Shown: positions 38,340 to 47,930 of the stretch, one piece after another
How positions within the stretch are numbered: the first letter of the stretch is position 1
Layout: each line of letters opens with the position of its first letter
Source: Sphingopyxis sp. H050
GTDB lineage: Bacteria > Pseudomonadota > Alphaproteobacteria > Sphingomonadales > Sphingomonadaceae
NCBI RefSeq assembly: GCF_001468265.1
Contig: NZ_LNRZ01000001.1
Coordinates: 248,001-312,000 of the forward strand
Reading direction: 5' to 3'
Length of the DNA stretch: 64,000 nt
Made by a program: the position numbers and the translations under genes
Notes under the pieces: generated by a model
Told to the model about the DNA's origin: nothing
Database searches by the model: none
What the model saw: the letters and a program-made list of their open reading frames with translations, nothing else

Positions 38340-38809
38340 CGTATCTCTCCTACGGCCAGGGTGGCCGCCTTCCGATTGCGATTACCGCTTCGCGAAAAGA
38401 TTGTTCCGTTGCATCGGTTTGCCATAGCCGAAGCGTTCAAAACGAACGCCAAGCCGGGGCAGCGGGTCATAGCACCGTCGCAGCTGCGTATGCCGCGTAG
38501 GCTCTTCAACTGCCGCGGCGATCCTGCCTGAACAATGAATGCCCGCGGCGCTTTTGATGGTGCAAAGGATCAGGCCAGGCCGTCCGCGCGGTTTTCTCGC
38601 TCCTGATGCCGACCAACCGAGGCGGCTGGATCGTTGCATTCGTAGTCTTCGCGCTTTGTAGCCTGCGGACGTGAACTGCGCCGCATCATCCAAGGCCAAA
38701 TGTTATTCGTTGAATCTCAAGCTGATATTCACTCTTGAAGAGGGAAAGCGGCGGATCCCAGCCATGGGTGGCGCACCCAATGCCAAAAGCAATTATCGCT
38801 GCGAACGCG
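38340..38809. other. Non-coding stretch before the TonB receptor promoter
   Basis: About 470 bases with no convincing gene. A 105-codon minus-strand reading frame at 38382-38699 has no ribosome-binding site and a composition typical of shadow frames. Base composition is lower in GC than in the flanking genes. I see no tRNA, repeat or clear hairpin. Confidence 0.5.
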
Positions 38810-38847
38810 TTGACAAAGAGAACGTTATCATTTAGGTGAACGTTCAC
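38810..38847 (+). promoter_or_regulatory. Receptor promoter region with two LacI-type operators
   Basis: A TTGACA -35-like box (38810-38815) is followed by two palindromic sites: GAGAACGTTATC (38818-38829) and the perfect GTGAACGTTCAC (38836-38847), with centres 18 bases apart. Both have the central CG of LacI-family operators. The -10 box is not clear. The sites would cover RNA polymerase, so a LacI regulator (gene at 46881) probably represses the receptor here. Confidence 0.6.
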
Positions 38848-38892
38848 ATTCAAATGCCATCAACAGAATGGCGATATTGGGAGGGTTACGGG

Positions 38893-41800
38893 ATGCAGGC
38901 TTCGCACAAGCATTGGCTCGCCAAATTCATGGTCGGTACGTCGGCGCTGGCGCTGATCGGCACGGCCCAGGCGGCCATGGCACAGGAAGCACCGGCTGAC
39001 GTCAGCGAAGGCGATGAAATCGTCGTTACCGGCATCCGCGCCAGCCTTTCCGCGGCGGCGGATATCAAGCGCGACGCGCAAGGCGTCGTCGATGCCATCT
39101 CGTCCGAAGATATCGGCAAATTCCCCGACACCAACCTCGCCGAATCGCTCCAGCGTATCACCGGCGTTTCAATCGACCGCTCGAATGGGGAGGGCTCGAC
39201 CGTCACGGTCCGCGGCTTCGGTCCCGATTTCAACCTCGTCACGCTCAATGGCCGGCAAATGCCGACGGCGCTCATCGGCGACGGCGGCAGCGCCCCTTCG
39301 TCGCGTTCGTTCGACTTCGCCAATCTCGCTTCCGAAGGCGTGTCGGCGGTCGAAGTCTACAAAAGCGGCCGGGCGACGATCGAATCGGGCGGCATCGGCT
39401 CGACGATCAACATCCGTACCCCCCGCCCGCTCGACAAGCCGGGCCTGTACGGCAGCCTGTCGGCGAAGGCCGTCTATGACTCGTCGCGCAACGACGGCAA
39501 TCCGATTACGCCTGAAATTTCGGGCATCTTCAGCACGACGCTCGGCGACGACACGATCGGCATCCTGATCACGGGGTCGTATCAGAAGCGCAAGGCGAGC
39601 GAGAACAAGGCGAATGTGGGCTGGCGCGACGGCTATTTAGGCAGCGAGAACAATTGGGGCTCGCTGGCGCAGCCGGGCGATCCGCGCTTTGCGAACATCA
39701 CCAACCGCCCCGATGCGACCGACGTCTATCAGGTGCCGCAAAACGCGTCCTATGACCTCAACGACATCGACCGCGAGCGCATCAACGGTCAGGCAGTGCT
39801 GCAATTCCGCCCGAGCGACGCGCTGACCGCAACGCTCGACTATACCTATTCCCGCAACACGGTGACGACGCGCAACAGCAACGTCGGCATCTGGTTCAAC
39901 CATGAAGATACGTCGAGCGCGTGGACCGACGGTCCGGTCGCCGGCCCGATCTTCTATACCGAACGCTTCGCCGCCCCGCCGGCCCCGCCCAGCACGACCG
40001 CGCTCAATGGGGGCAAGGATCTGTCGTACAGCGGCGCGCTGACCGATAACCGGGCCGAAAACCGCTCGGTCGGATTCAATCTGCAGTGGGACGGGCCGGA
40101 GGGTGTCTTCGTCGAACTCGATGCGCATCATTCGACCGCGACGGTCAAGCCGGTCAACCGCTTCGGGTCGAGCATGTCGGTCGGCAACGCGATCTTCGGC
40201 GTGCGAACCCAGACGATCAATTTCGAGAACGACCTGCCGATCATTTCCTATGCGATGCACCCGGGAATCGATCCGCTTAACGCCGCATTGATCCAGCCCA
40301 CGGGCAATGCCTTCCGCGCCGCCTATTTCCGCGACGAGATCAATCAGGTCCAGCTGCGCGGCCGCTATGATCATGAAGGCGGCTTCCTCGACAGCATCGA
40401 TTTCGGCGTGTCCTATGTCGAAAATAATGTCCGTTCGGCCTTTGGCACGATCCAGAACGATACCTGGGGTGGCGCTGGTCCGGCGTCGGACATTCCCGAC
40501 GACATCTTCACGCTCGAGACGCTGCCCGACAAATTCCCCGGTCTGGCGCAGCCGGGAATGATCCAGAGCTTCTATACCTTCGATTTCGAACGGATGGTCG
40601 ACCTGATCGAGTCCAAGTACGGCACGTGCAGCCGGCCGCAGACGGGTTCGCAGGCGATCCCCGGCACCTGTATCGCCACCTACAACACCGACCGGCGGAT
40701 TACCGAAAAGACGCTGGCGCCCTATCTGCAGGTTGCGAGCAAGTTCGACTTGTTCGACAATCCCGCGCATTTCGTCGCGGGCGTCCGCTACGAGACAACC
40801 GATATTTCCTCGGCGGCGCTGGTTCCCGTCCCGACGGGCACGCGCTGGGTCGGCGATAACGAGTTCAACATCATCTTCTCCGGCCAGAGCGATTTTACCC
40901 GTTTCAAGGGGTCGTATGAGAATTGGCTGCCCGCGTTCGACTTCGACGTCTCGCCGATCGAGAACGTAAAGCTGCGCGCGTCGTACAGCCACACGATCAC
41001 GCGGCCCGACTATGCCAATATGCAGGGGGGGCGCACGCTCGACACGTTGTTCCGCGTCGGCGGGGGCACGGGAGCGCAAGGCAATCCGGGCCTGATCCCC
41101 TACAAATCGAAGAATATCGATCTGTCGGCCGAATGGTACTACATGCCCGGCAGCTATCTGTCGGTCGGCTATTTCCACAAGGATGTCAGCAACTTCATCT
41201 CGACCACCCGCGTCGATACCGAGGCATTCGGGCTGCGGACGCCCGTGGGCGGTCCGCGCTGGAATGCCGCGCTCGCAGCGCGGGGGCAGAATGCGACGGT
41301 TTCGCAGATCCGCCAATATATCTTCGCCAACTATCCGGGATCGGTGACGATCACCGGTGGCACGCAAGAGGGCAATTTTGTCGGGACGATCAACACGCTG
41401 CCCGAGGATCCGGCGCTCAACTTCCAGATCACACAGCCGATCAACAGCGATCAGACGGCGTCGCTTAACGGCTTCGAATTTGCGCTCCAGCACAGCTTCT
41501 GGGACACCGGCTTCGGCGTCATCCTGAACTATACAATCGTCAACGGCGACGCGACCTACGACAATACGCAGCCGTCGTCGGTGCCGCAGTTCGCGCTCAC
41601 CGGCCTCAGCGACAGCGCCAACGCGGTCGCCTATTACGACAAGAACGGGTTGCAGGCGCGCGTTGCTTGGAACTGGCGCGACGAATTCCTCCAGAGCAGC
41701 GGGCCGAACCCGACCTATATCGAGGAATATTGGCAGATCGACGCCAGCGCGAGCTATGAGTTCATTCCGGGCTTCACAGTCTTTGCCGAGGCGATCAACC

Positions 41801-41904
41801 TGACCGGCGAAGGGCGCCGCGGGCACCTGCGGAGCAAGAACAACGTCACCTTCGCGTCGCCGGGCTATGCCCGCTACGCGGCCGGCGTCCGGTTCAACTT
41901 CTAG
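38893..41904 (+). CDS. TonB-dependent receptor, TonB-Xanth-Caul family
   Basis: Outer-membrane receptor of 1003 residues. The signal peptide ends at about residue 30 (AMAQ), the TonB box is DEIVVTGIRAS, and the plug has the DIGKFPDTNLAESLQRITGV stretch that marks the Caulobacter/Xanthomonas receptors for plant glycans. The 22-strand barrel ends in YARYAAGVRFNF with terminal Phe. ATG 38893 with GGGAGGGTTACGGG upstream is used rather than the longer frame start at 38836, which lies in the operator. It heads the SapC/halogenase locus and likely imports an oligosaccharide, possibly a beta-glucan given the GH3 gene. Confidence 0.92.
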   Translation: MQASHKHWLAKFMVGTSALALIGTAQAAMAQEAPADVSEGDEIVVTGIRASLSAAADIKRDAQGVVDAISSEDIGKFPDTNLAESLQRITGVSIDRSNGEGSTVTVRGFGPDFNLVTLNGRQMPTALIGDGGSAPSSRSFDFANLASEGVSAVEVYKSGRATIESGGIGSTINIRTPRPLDKPGLYGSLSAKAVYDSSRNDGNPITPEISGIFSTTLGDDTIGILITGSYQKRKASENKANVGWRDGYLGSENNWGSLAQPGDPRFANITNRPDATDVYQVPQNASYDLNDIDRERINGQAVLQFRPSDALTATLDYTYSRNTVTTRNSNVGIWFNHEDTSSAWTDGPVAGPIFYTERFAAPPAPPSTTALNGGKDLSYSGALTDNRAENRSVGFNLQWDGPEGVFVELDAHHSTATVKPVNRFGSSMSVGNAIFGVRTQTINFENDLPIISYAMHPGIDPLNAALIQPTGNAFRAAYFRDEINQVQLRGRYDHEGGFLDSIDFGVSYVENNVRSAFGTIQNDTWGGAGPASDIPDDIFTLETLPDKFPGLAQPGMIQSFYTFDFERMVDLIESKYGTCSRPQTGSQAIPGTCIATYNTDRRITEKTLAPYLQVASKFDLFDNPAHFVAGVRYETTDISSAALVPVPTGTRWVGDNEFNIIFSGQSDFTRFKGSYENWLPAFDFDVSPIENVKLRASYSHTITRPDYANMQGGRTLDTLFRVGGGTGAQGNPGLIPYKSKNIDLSAEWYYMPGSYLSVGYFHKDVSNFISTTRVDTEAFGLRTPVGGPRWNAALAARGQNATVSQIRQYIFANYPGSVTITGGTQEGNFVGTINTLPEDPALNFQITQPINSDQTASLNGFEFALQHSFWDTGFGVILNYTIVNGDATYDNTQPSSVPQFALTGLSDSANAVAYYDKNGLQARVAWNWRDEFLQSSGPNPTYIEEYWQIDASASYEFIPGFTVFAEAINLTGEGRRGHLRSKNNVTFASPGYARYAAGVRFNF

Positions 41905-41927
41905 GCCTGGCCACACCTTCCGTGGCA

Positions 41928-41963
41928 AGAGAGCCGTGCCTTCCCCGGGGTGCGGCTCTTTTG
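41928..41963 (+). terminator. Probable Rho-independent terminator after the receptor
   Basis: AGAGCCG (41930-41936) pairs with CGGCTCT (41953-41959) around a C/G-rich loop, followed by TTTT. It sits 24 bases after the receptor stop. It would reduce, not necessarily abolish, read-through into the halogenase operon. Confidence 0.6.
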
Positions 41964-41989
41964 CGTGACGGACGGCGACGAGTGGCTTA

Positions 41990-41999
41990 GGAACGTTCC
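41990..41999. promoter_or_regulatory. AACGTT palindrome before the first halogenase gene
   Basis: GGAACGTTCC is a perfect 10-bp palindrome ending two bases before ATG 42002. It shares the AACGTT core with the sites at 38818, 38836 and 49160, but the outer bases differ, so it may be chance or a weak operator. Confidence 0.3.
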
Positions 42000-42001
42000 C
42001 A

Positions 42002-43531
42002 ATGGCGCAAAAAGTGGAGAGGGTGGTCATTGTTGGCGGCGGCACGGCCGGCTGGCTAGCCGCGTCGCTGCTCGCCGTATCACGCCGTGCAAAAGCCGCG
42101 CCGCTGTCGGTGACGCTGGTCGAGGCGCCCGATGTGCCGATCGTCGGCGTGGGCGAGGGCACTTGGCCGACGATGCGCGCGACGCTGGCTGCCATAGGTC
42201 TCGATGAGGGCGATTTTCTGTCGGCGTGCGACGGCGCGTTCAAGCAGGCGTCGCGCTTCGATGGCTGGGTCGATGGCTCCGCGGATGACAGCTATCTCCA
42301 CCCCTTCACGACACCGCCGGCGGTGCCGACGGGCGAGTTGCTTGCGGCGTGGCAGGTGGCGGCGCCCGACCAGCCCTATGCAACAGCGATGAGCGCGCAG
42401 GCGGCGGTTTGCAGCGAGCATCTGGCCCCGCGGCAGCGGGCGATGCCGGGCTATCAGGGCGCCGCCAACTATGCCTATCATTTCGACGCCGGGAAATTCG
42501 CGGCGCTGCTGGCAACACACGCGACGCGCGAACTGGGCGTCACGCATGCCCTTGCGCATGTCACCGGCGTCGAGCGAGCCGCGAATGGCGACATCTCCGC
42601 GCTGACCGTGCGTGACGGCGCTGCGATTACGGGCGACCTGTTCATCGATTGCACCGGCTTTGCCGGGCTGCTGATCGGTCGCGCGCTAGACATCGAGTGG
42701 ATCGACCGCGGTGGCCAGCTGTTCAACGACCGCGCGATCGCATCGCAGGTGCCTGTCCCGCCGGGCAGCCCCATTGCATCGCAGACGATCGCGACCGCGC
42801 ACGAAGCGGGGTGGATCTGGGACATCGGCCTGCCATCGCGGCGAGGGATCGGCTGTGTCTATTCCAGCCGCTTTATGGAGCCCGATGCCGCAGAGGCCGT
42901 GCTGCGCGCCCATATCGCCCGCGAACTGCCCGACGCGCCTGAGGTGCCCTTCCGGCATATCGACTTTCGCACCGGCCACCGCGCCCGTTTCTGGGAGAAG
43001 AATTGTATTGCGGTGGGGCTGTCGGCGGGCTTCATCGAGCCGCTCGAGGCCTCGGCGATCGTGCTGATCGAACTGTCGCTGCGCGCGCTCACCGACAATT
43101 TTCCTGCCGATCGGACGGCGATGGATATTCACGCCGCGCGCTTCAACACGCTCTTCCGCTATCGCTGGGACCGCATCGTCGAGTTTCTGAAGCTCCATTA
43201 TGTGCTCAGCCGCCGCGACGAGCCCTATTGGCGCGCGCACCGCGAGCCAAGTCATATCCCGCCGCACCTTGCCGAGATGCTGGAGCTGTGGCGCAGCCAG
43301 CCGCCGTCGACGTGGGACTTTCCCTACGTCGACGAGATTTTCTCGGCCGAGAGCCACCAATATATCCTCTACGGCATGGGCTTCCCTGCTCCCGCCGGCT
43401 GGTCCACGAGCGACCGCGCGATGACGGCGCTGGCCGAGATACGGCAGCGCGCGCGGATGCTCACCGCGGGATTGCCGACGAACCGTAGCTACCTCGACGC
43501 GCTCGCTGCCGAACGCATCGCCGCCGAATAA
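42002..43531 (+). CDS. Tryptophan halogenase-like flavoprotein 1
   Basis: A 509-residue flavin-dependent halogenase-like protein. The FAD motif GGGTAGW is at 12-18, the lysine that forms the halogenating chloramine in true halogenases is K81 ([11 protein letters not shown]), and a variant WIWDIGLP replaces the WxWxIP motif. IEPLEAS near residue 347 is also conserved. Members next to SapC and TonB receptors are common in Caulobacter, Xanthomonas and sphingomonads and are thought not to halogenate tryptophan; their role is unknown. A halide oxidation of a carbohydrate-linked or aromatic ligand is one guess. Confidence 0.85.
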   Translation: MAQKVERVVIVGGGTAGWLAASLLAVSRRAKAAPLSVTLVEAPDVPIVGVGEGTWPTMRATLAAIGLDEGDFLSACDGAFKQASRFDGWVDGSADDSYLHPFTTPPAVPTGELLAAWQVAAPDQPYATAMSAQAAVCSEHLAPRQRAMPGYQGAANYAYHFDAGKFAALLATHATRELGVTHALAHVTGVERAANGDISALTVRDGAAITGDLFIDCTGFAGLLIGRALDIEWIDRGGQLFNDRAIASQVPVPPGSPIASQTIATAHEAGWIWDIGLPSRRGIGCVYSSRFMEPDAAEAVLRAHIARELPDAPEVPFRHIDFRTGHRARFWEKNCIAVGLSAGFIEPLEASAIVLIELSLRALTDNFPADRTAMDIHAARFNTLFRYRWDRIVEFLKLHYVLSRRDEPYWRAHREPSHIPPHLAEMLELWRSQPPSTWDFPYVDEIFSAESHQYILYGMGFPAPAGWSTSDRAMTALAEIRQRARMLTAGLPTNRSYLDALAAERIAAE

Positions 43532-43543
43532 AGAAAGAGCCGA

Positions 43544-44260
43544 ATGACCAACCACGCCCTTCTCGACAGCAGCAGCCACCGCGAGCTTCGCGTGCGGGTC
43601 GAACCGGGCGCGGGTCTCGGCGACGGGGTGATGGCGACGCTGACCGTGCCGACCGAGTTCCGGCGCGTGCAGGGGCATTTTCCGATCCTTTTCCGCCGTG
43701 AGGCGGGTCAGGAGCAATTCTTCGCGGTTGCGCTCTTCGGCTTCGAGAGCGGCGAAAATCTGTTTCTCGACGGGCCGCGCTGGGACGCGGGCTATCGCCC
43801 GCTGTCGCTCGCGATCCAGCCCTTCCTGATCGGGCGGTCGGCCGACGACGATACGCCGGGGCAGGTGCATGTCGACCTTGGCCATCCGCGCATCGCGGCG
43901 GACGGCGAGGGGGTGCGGCTGTTCGACGCCAGCGGGCTGTCGACGCCCTTCCTGGAAGATATCGCCGACAAGCTGGGGGATCTCGACGAAGGCTATCGCG
44001 AAAGCGCGGCGTTCTTCGCGGCGCTCGCCGAGCATGACCTGCTCGAACCCTTCACGCTGGAGGTGACGCTCGACGACGGGTCGGTGCATTCGCTCGTCGG
44101 CTTTCACATCATCGACGAGGCGAAGCTGCGCAGCCTCGATGCTGCGGCGCTCGGCGCGCTGCACGAGGCGGGACATCTGATGCCGATCTTCATGGCGCTT
44201 GCCTCGCTGGCGCAGATCGGGCCGATGATCGCGCGCAAGAACGGGCGGCGCGGTGGCTGA
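43544..44260 (+). CDS. SapC family protein
   Basis: A 238-residue protein of the SapC family, first named from a Campylobacter S-layer locus. Family traits seen: FPILFRREAGQEQFFAVALFGFESGENLFL near residues 46-75, WDAGYRPLSLAIQPFLIG, and FHIIDEAKLRSLD near the C-terminus. No signal peptide, so it is probably cytoplasmic. It lies 12 bases after halogenase 1 and overlaps the JmjC gene. In sphingomonad glycan loci it keeps company with TonB receptors; its function is not known. Confidence 0.85.
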   Translation: MTNHALLDSSSHRELRVRVEPGAGLGDGVMATLTVPTEFRRVQGHFPILFRREAGQEQFFAVALFGFESGENLFLDGPRWDAGYRPLSLAIQPFLIGRSADDDTPGQVHVDLGHPRIAADGEGVRLFDASGLSTPFLEDIADKLGDLDEGYRESAAFFAALAEHDLLEPFTLEVTLDDGSVHSLVGFHIIDEAKLRSLDAAALGALHEAGHLMPIFMALASLAQIGPMIARKNGRRGG

Positions 44261-45284
44261 TCGCGACGCCCCGATCTACGACCGCCTGGCGCGGGTTCGG
44301 GAGCGGGCGGTGGCGGATGCCGCGGCGCTCGATGCCCTGCTGGACGAGGCGCGCGAGCCTTTCGTGATCCGCGGCCTCGTCGCCGACTGGCCGCTCGTCG
44401 CCGAGGCGAAAACATCGGCGCGCGCGGTGCGGCAATATCTGCTCGATCGCGCACGCGACCGGCCGTTCACCGTATCGATCGGCCCGCCGGGGCACGACGG
44501 GCGCTTCTTCTACGACGCCAACATGGAGATGAATTTCCGCACCGGCACCGGCAAGCTCACCGACATTTTCGCGGGGATCGACAAGAGCGAAGAGCTGAAC
44601 GATCCGCGCGCGGTCTATCTGGGCTCGGTCGACATGGCGGCCTATTTCGATGGGCTCCGCGAAGCGAACCGGGTCGATCTCGGCAACCGCGCGCCGCTCG
44701 AAAGCATCTGGATCGGGACGCGGACGCGGATTGCGGCGCACAACGATTTTCCCGACAATCTCGCCTGCTGCGCCGCGGGCCGCCGCCGCTTCACGCTGTT
44801 TCCGCCGGGCGAGTTTCGCAACCTGTATCTCGGCCCGATCGACAACACCCCGGCGGGGCGCGCGGTCTCGATGGTCGATTTCGACCATCCCGACCTCGCG
44901 GCGCATCCGAAGTTCGTCGAGGCGATGGCGCAGGCGCAGACGGTCGAGCTGGAGCCCGGCGACGCGATCTTCATTCCGTCGATGTGGTGGCACCATGTCG
45001 AGGGGCTCGAGGATTTCAATATCCTCGTCAACTATTGGTGGCGGCGGACCCCCGCCTGGCTGGGCCAGCCGCAGGAGGCGCTCAATCATGCGATCCTCGC
45101 TATCCGCGACCTGCCGGCCGAAGATCGCGCGATCTGGCGCGACCTGTTCGATCATTATGTCTTCGCCGCCGGCAGTGCCGTCACCGATCATATCCCCGAA
45201 GCGGGGCGCAGCATATTGGCGCCCCTGACCCCTGAAAGCGCCGGGCGCCTGCGCGCCTTTTTATTGAGGACGTTGAGCAGATGA
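44253..45284 (+). CDS. Cupin-like JmjC-domain protein
   Basis: A 343-residue predicted Fe(II)/2-oxoglutarate oxygenase of the cupin_8 type. The iron ligands H163 and D165 are in AHNDFPDN, and the distal histidine is H247 or H248 in MWWHHVEGL; PFVIRGLVADWP near residue 36 is the usual family opening. It probably hydroxylates a protein or small-molecule partner. GTG 44253 overlaps SapC by 8 bases and its stop overlaps halogenase 2 (ATGA). The set SapC-cupin-halogenase behaves as one conserved module. Confidence 0.83.
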   Translation: MADRDAPIYDRLARVRERAVADAAALDALLDEAREPFVIRGLVADWPLVAEAKTSARAVRQYLLDRARDRPFTVSIGPPGHDGRFFYDANMEMNFRTGTGKLTDIFAGIDKSEELNDPRAVYLGSVDMAAYFDGLREANRVDLGNRAPLESIWIGTRTRIAAHNDFPDNLACCAAGRRRFTLFPPGEFRNLYLGPIDNTPAGRAVSMVDFDHPDLAAHPKFVEAMAQAQTVELEPGDAIFIPSMWWHHVEGLEDFNILVNYWWRRTPAWLGQPQEALNHAILAIRDLPAEDRAIWRDLFDHYVFAAGSAVTDHIPEAGRSILAPLTPESAGRLRAFLLRTLSR

Positions 45285-46780
45285 GTGAAGCAAAGCCAGT
45301 GCGCCGGGTCGTGATCGCGGGTGGCGGAACCTCGGGCTGGATGATGGCCGCGGCGATCGCGCGGACGATGGGCAAGACCGTCGACCTGACGCTGGTCGAG
45401 TCCGAGCAGATCGGCACGATCGGCGTCGGTGAATCGACCATCCCGCCGCTGGTCAATTTCAATCGCATCCTCGGCATTCCCGAGCCCGAGTTCATGCGCG
45501 CGGCGCAGGCGACCTTCAAACTCGGCATCCTGTTCGACAACTGGAAATATGACGGGCACAGCTATTTCCACAGCTTCGGCCTCAGCGGCAAGGATCATTG
45601 GTCGGCGGGTTTTCAGCATTTCTGGCTGCACGCCCGCGCGAAGGGCTATCCGCACAGCTACGACGATTATTGCCTGGAGCTCGTTGCCGGGCTGCAGGGC
45701 AAGTTCGCGCACCTGCCCGAAGACCGGATGAACTATGCCTATCATGTCGACGCGACGCTCTATGGCCGCTTTTTGCGCAAACTGGCCGAGGCGGACGGCG
45801 CGAAGCGGGTCGAGGGCAAGATTCAGAAGGTCGAGCTCGATGGGGAGAGCGGCAACATTGCGGCGCTGTTGCTCGACGGCGACCGCCGCGTCGAGGGCGA
45901 TATGTTCGTCGACTGCACTGGCTTTCGCGGGCTTCTCATCGACGGTGCGCTGCACGCGGGGTTCGAGGACTGGTCGCACTGGCTGCCCAATGACAGCGCG
46001 ATAGCGGTGCAGTCGGACCATCTCGGGCCGCCGATGCCCTATACCCAGGCGATCGCGCACGACGCCGGCTGGCAGTGGCGCATCCCGCTCCAGCACCGGA
46101 TGGGGGCGGGGATCGTCTATGCGAGCGGCTATCTGTCGCGCGACGAGGCGCTGAACCGGCTGATGTCGAGCGTCGGCACGCCGCGGATCGAGCCCTTCGA
46201 CATCAAGTTCAAGGGCGGCGTCCGCCGCAAGCAATGGTATCGCAACTGCGTCGCGGTCGGGTTGGCGGGCGGGTTCGTCGAACCGCTCGAGGCGACGACG
46301 GTCCACCTCATTCAGCGCGCGGTGCTGCGCTTCATCCGCCTGATGCCGAACGGCCGCGTCAGCGAACGCGACGCGATCGAGTTCAACGAGCAACAGCGGC
46401 AGGACATCGAGCAGATCCGCGACTTCGTGATCCTGCACTATAAGGCGACCGAGCGCCGCGACAGCCCGTTCTGGCGGCATGTCGCCAACATGCCGGTGCC
46501 CGATAGCCTGCAACAGAAGATCGAGCTGTTCCGCGAGACCGGCCGCACCTTCCGCAAGAATGAGGAATTGTTCGCCGAGAACAGCTGGGTGCAGGTGATG
46601 ATGGGGCAGGGGGTCGATCCGCAAAGCTATCACCCGATCGCCGAGAAGCTGTCCGACGACGAACTCGAACGGCTGATGGCCTCGCTGCGCGAGAGCGTCA
46701 CGCGCACCGCCGCGACGCTGCCGTCGCATCAGGATTATGTTGCGCAATATTGCGGCGCGGCGGAGCCGAAAGCGGCGTGA
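45281..46780 (+). CDS. Tryptophan halogenase-like flavoprotein 2
   Basis: A 499-residue paralogue of the 42002 gene but clearly diverged. It has GGGTSGW at 14-20, catalytic lysine K80 in ATFKLGILFDNW, and the canonical WQWRIP at 264-269 that blocks monooxygenase activity in true halogenases. FVEPLEATT is kept. These features make it closer to a working halogenase than paralogue 1. The substrate is unknown; its linkage to a glycan-type receptor is shared with many relatives. Confidence 0.9.
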   Translation: MSEAKPVRRVVIAGGGTSGWMMAAAIARTMGKTVDLTLVESEQIGTIGVGESTIPPLVNFNRILGIPEPEFMRAAQATFKLGILFDNWKYDGHSYFHSFGLSGKDHWSAGFQHFWLHARAKGYPHSYDDYCLELVAGLQGKFAHLPEDRMNYAYHVDATLYGRFLRKLAEADGAKRVEGKIQKVELDGESGNIAALLLDGDRRVEGDMFVDCTGFRGLLIDGALHAGFEDWSHWLPNDSAIAVQSDHLGPPMPYTQAIAHDAGWQWRIPLQHRMGAGIVYASGYLSRDEALNRLMSSVGTPRIEPFDIKFKGGVRRKQWYRNCVAVGLAGGFVEPLEATTVHLIQRAVLRFIRLMPNGRVSERDAIEFNEQQRQDIEQIRDFVILHYKATERRDSPFWRHVANMPVPDSLQQKIELFRETGRTFRKNEELFAENSWVQVMMGQGVDPQSYHPIAEKLSDDELERLMASLRESVTRTAATLPSHQDYVAQYCGAAEPKAA

Positions 46781-46880
46781 CCTTGGAGAAGATGAAAGAC
46801 GGTCGGTTTAGCGTCTGGCAATGCGGCGATGAGGCGGCTAGCAGCGCAAATCGTGGCATGAAGGGGGGCGACGGGGACTG

Positions 46881-47930
46881 ATGGGGCGTCGGCGGCAGTC
46901 GGTGACGATCAAGCATGTTGCAGCCGACGCGGGGGTGTCGCTGCAGACGGTGAGCCGCGTCATCAACGACGAACCGAATGTGCGCCCCGAAATGAAGGAG
47001 CGGGTGCAGGCGTCGATCGACAAGCTCGGCTATGTCCCCTCGATCGCGGCGCAGCGGATGAGCGGGTCGCGTTCGTACCTCATCCTCGCGATCAACGACC
47101 GCGAACGCACGATCGCGGACTGGAAGGCGCGGCAGGGCACCGACTGGGTCGATCAGATGCTGTTCGGCGGGATGCTGAAATGCGCCGAGTTCGGATACCG
47201 GATGATCTTCGAGCTGGTGGATACGCACAGCGACCATATCGAGCGCGAGCTTCGCGCGGCGATCGCGGCGCTGCAACCCGACGGGGTGATCCTGACACCG
47301 CCCCATTCGGACAATCCGCAGATCGTCAACCTGCTGCATCAACAGAAGATTCCCTTCGCGCGCATCGGCTCGCACGGCGGCGAGGCGGGGATTGCGCTGA
47401 CGATGGATGACGAAGGATCGGCGGCGCGCGCGACGCGGCACCTGATCGACCTCGGCCATCGGCGCATCGGGTTCATTTCGGGCTCGGTCGAATATGACCT
47501 CAGCCACTGGCGCATCGACGGCTGGCGCGCAGAGATGACCGCCGCGGGGCTGCTGACTGACGGCCTGCTTGCCGAGGGCGATTTCAGCTATGCCTCGGGC
47601 GAAGCGGCCGCGCGGCAGTTGCTGGGGCAGGCGAACCCGCCGAGCGCAATCATCGCGAGCAACGACCAGATGTCGCTCGCGACGCTCGAGGTCGCCCGCG
47701 AGCTGGGCATCGATGTGCCGGGGCAGCTGTCGCTTGTCAGCTTCGACAACACGCCAATCGTGAATTTCAGCCAACCGCCGCTGACCGCCGTCGACCAGCC
47801 GATTTCGGAGACGGTGGCGCGCGCGGTCGAACTGATTATCGCCGCGCAGCGCGGCGCGCCGCGGCCGACGGAGCCCGCAGTCGTCAGCGGCGGGCTCGTC
47901 GAGCGCGGATCGACAGCGCCCTATGGATGA
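46881..47930 (+). CDS. LacI-family transcriptional regulator
   Basis: A 349-residue repressor. The helix-turn-helix and hinge are clear (VTIKHVAADAGVSLQTVSRVINDE, residues 8-31, then RVQASIDKLGYVPSIAAQRM), followed by a periplasmic-binding-protein-like sugar domain ending GLVERGSTAPYG. A likely sugar or oligosaccharide releases it from DNA. The AACGTT palindromes at 38818, 38836 and 49160 are its probable sites. It starts 100 bases after halogenase 2, with a GGGGGCGACGGGG site, and overlaps the MFS gene by 8 bases. Confidence 0.9.
   Translation: MGRRRQSVTIKHVAADAGVSLQTVSRVINDEPNVRPEMKERVQASIDKLGYVPSIAAQRMSGSRSYLILAINDRERTIADWKARQGTDWVDQMLFGGMLKCAEFGYRMIFELVDTHSDHIERELRAAIAALQPDGVILTPPHSDNPQIVNLLHQQKIPFARIGSHGGEAGIALTMDDEGSAARATRHLIDLGHRRIGFISGSVEYDLSHWRIDGWRAEMTAAGLLTDGLLAEGDFSYASGEAAARQLLGQANPPSAIIASNDQMSLATLEVARELGIDVPGQLSLVSFDNTPIVNFSQPPLTAVDQPISETVARAVELIIAAQRGAPRPTEPAVVSGGLVERGSTAPYG

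Noticed and set aside
38382-38699. A possible small gene in the gap before the receptor
   Set aside because: No ribosome-binding site, no hydrophobic or family motif, and an Arg-rich composition like other shadow frames.
39637-42243. An 868-codon open frame on the minus strand
   Set aside because: It is the mirror of the TonB receptor. The low-complexity Arg/Asp-rich product has no recognisable fold.
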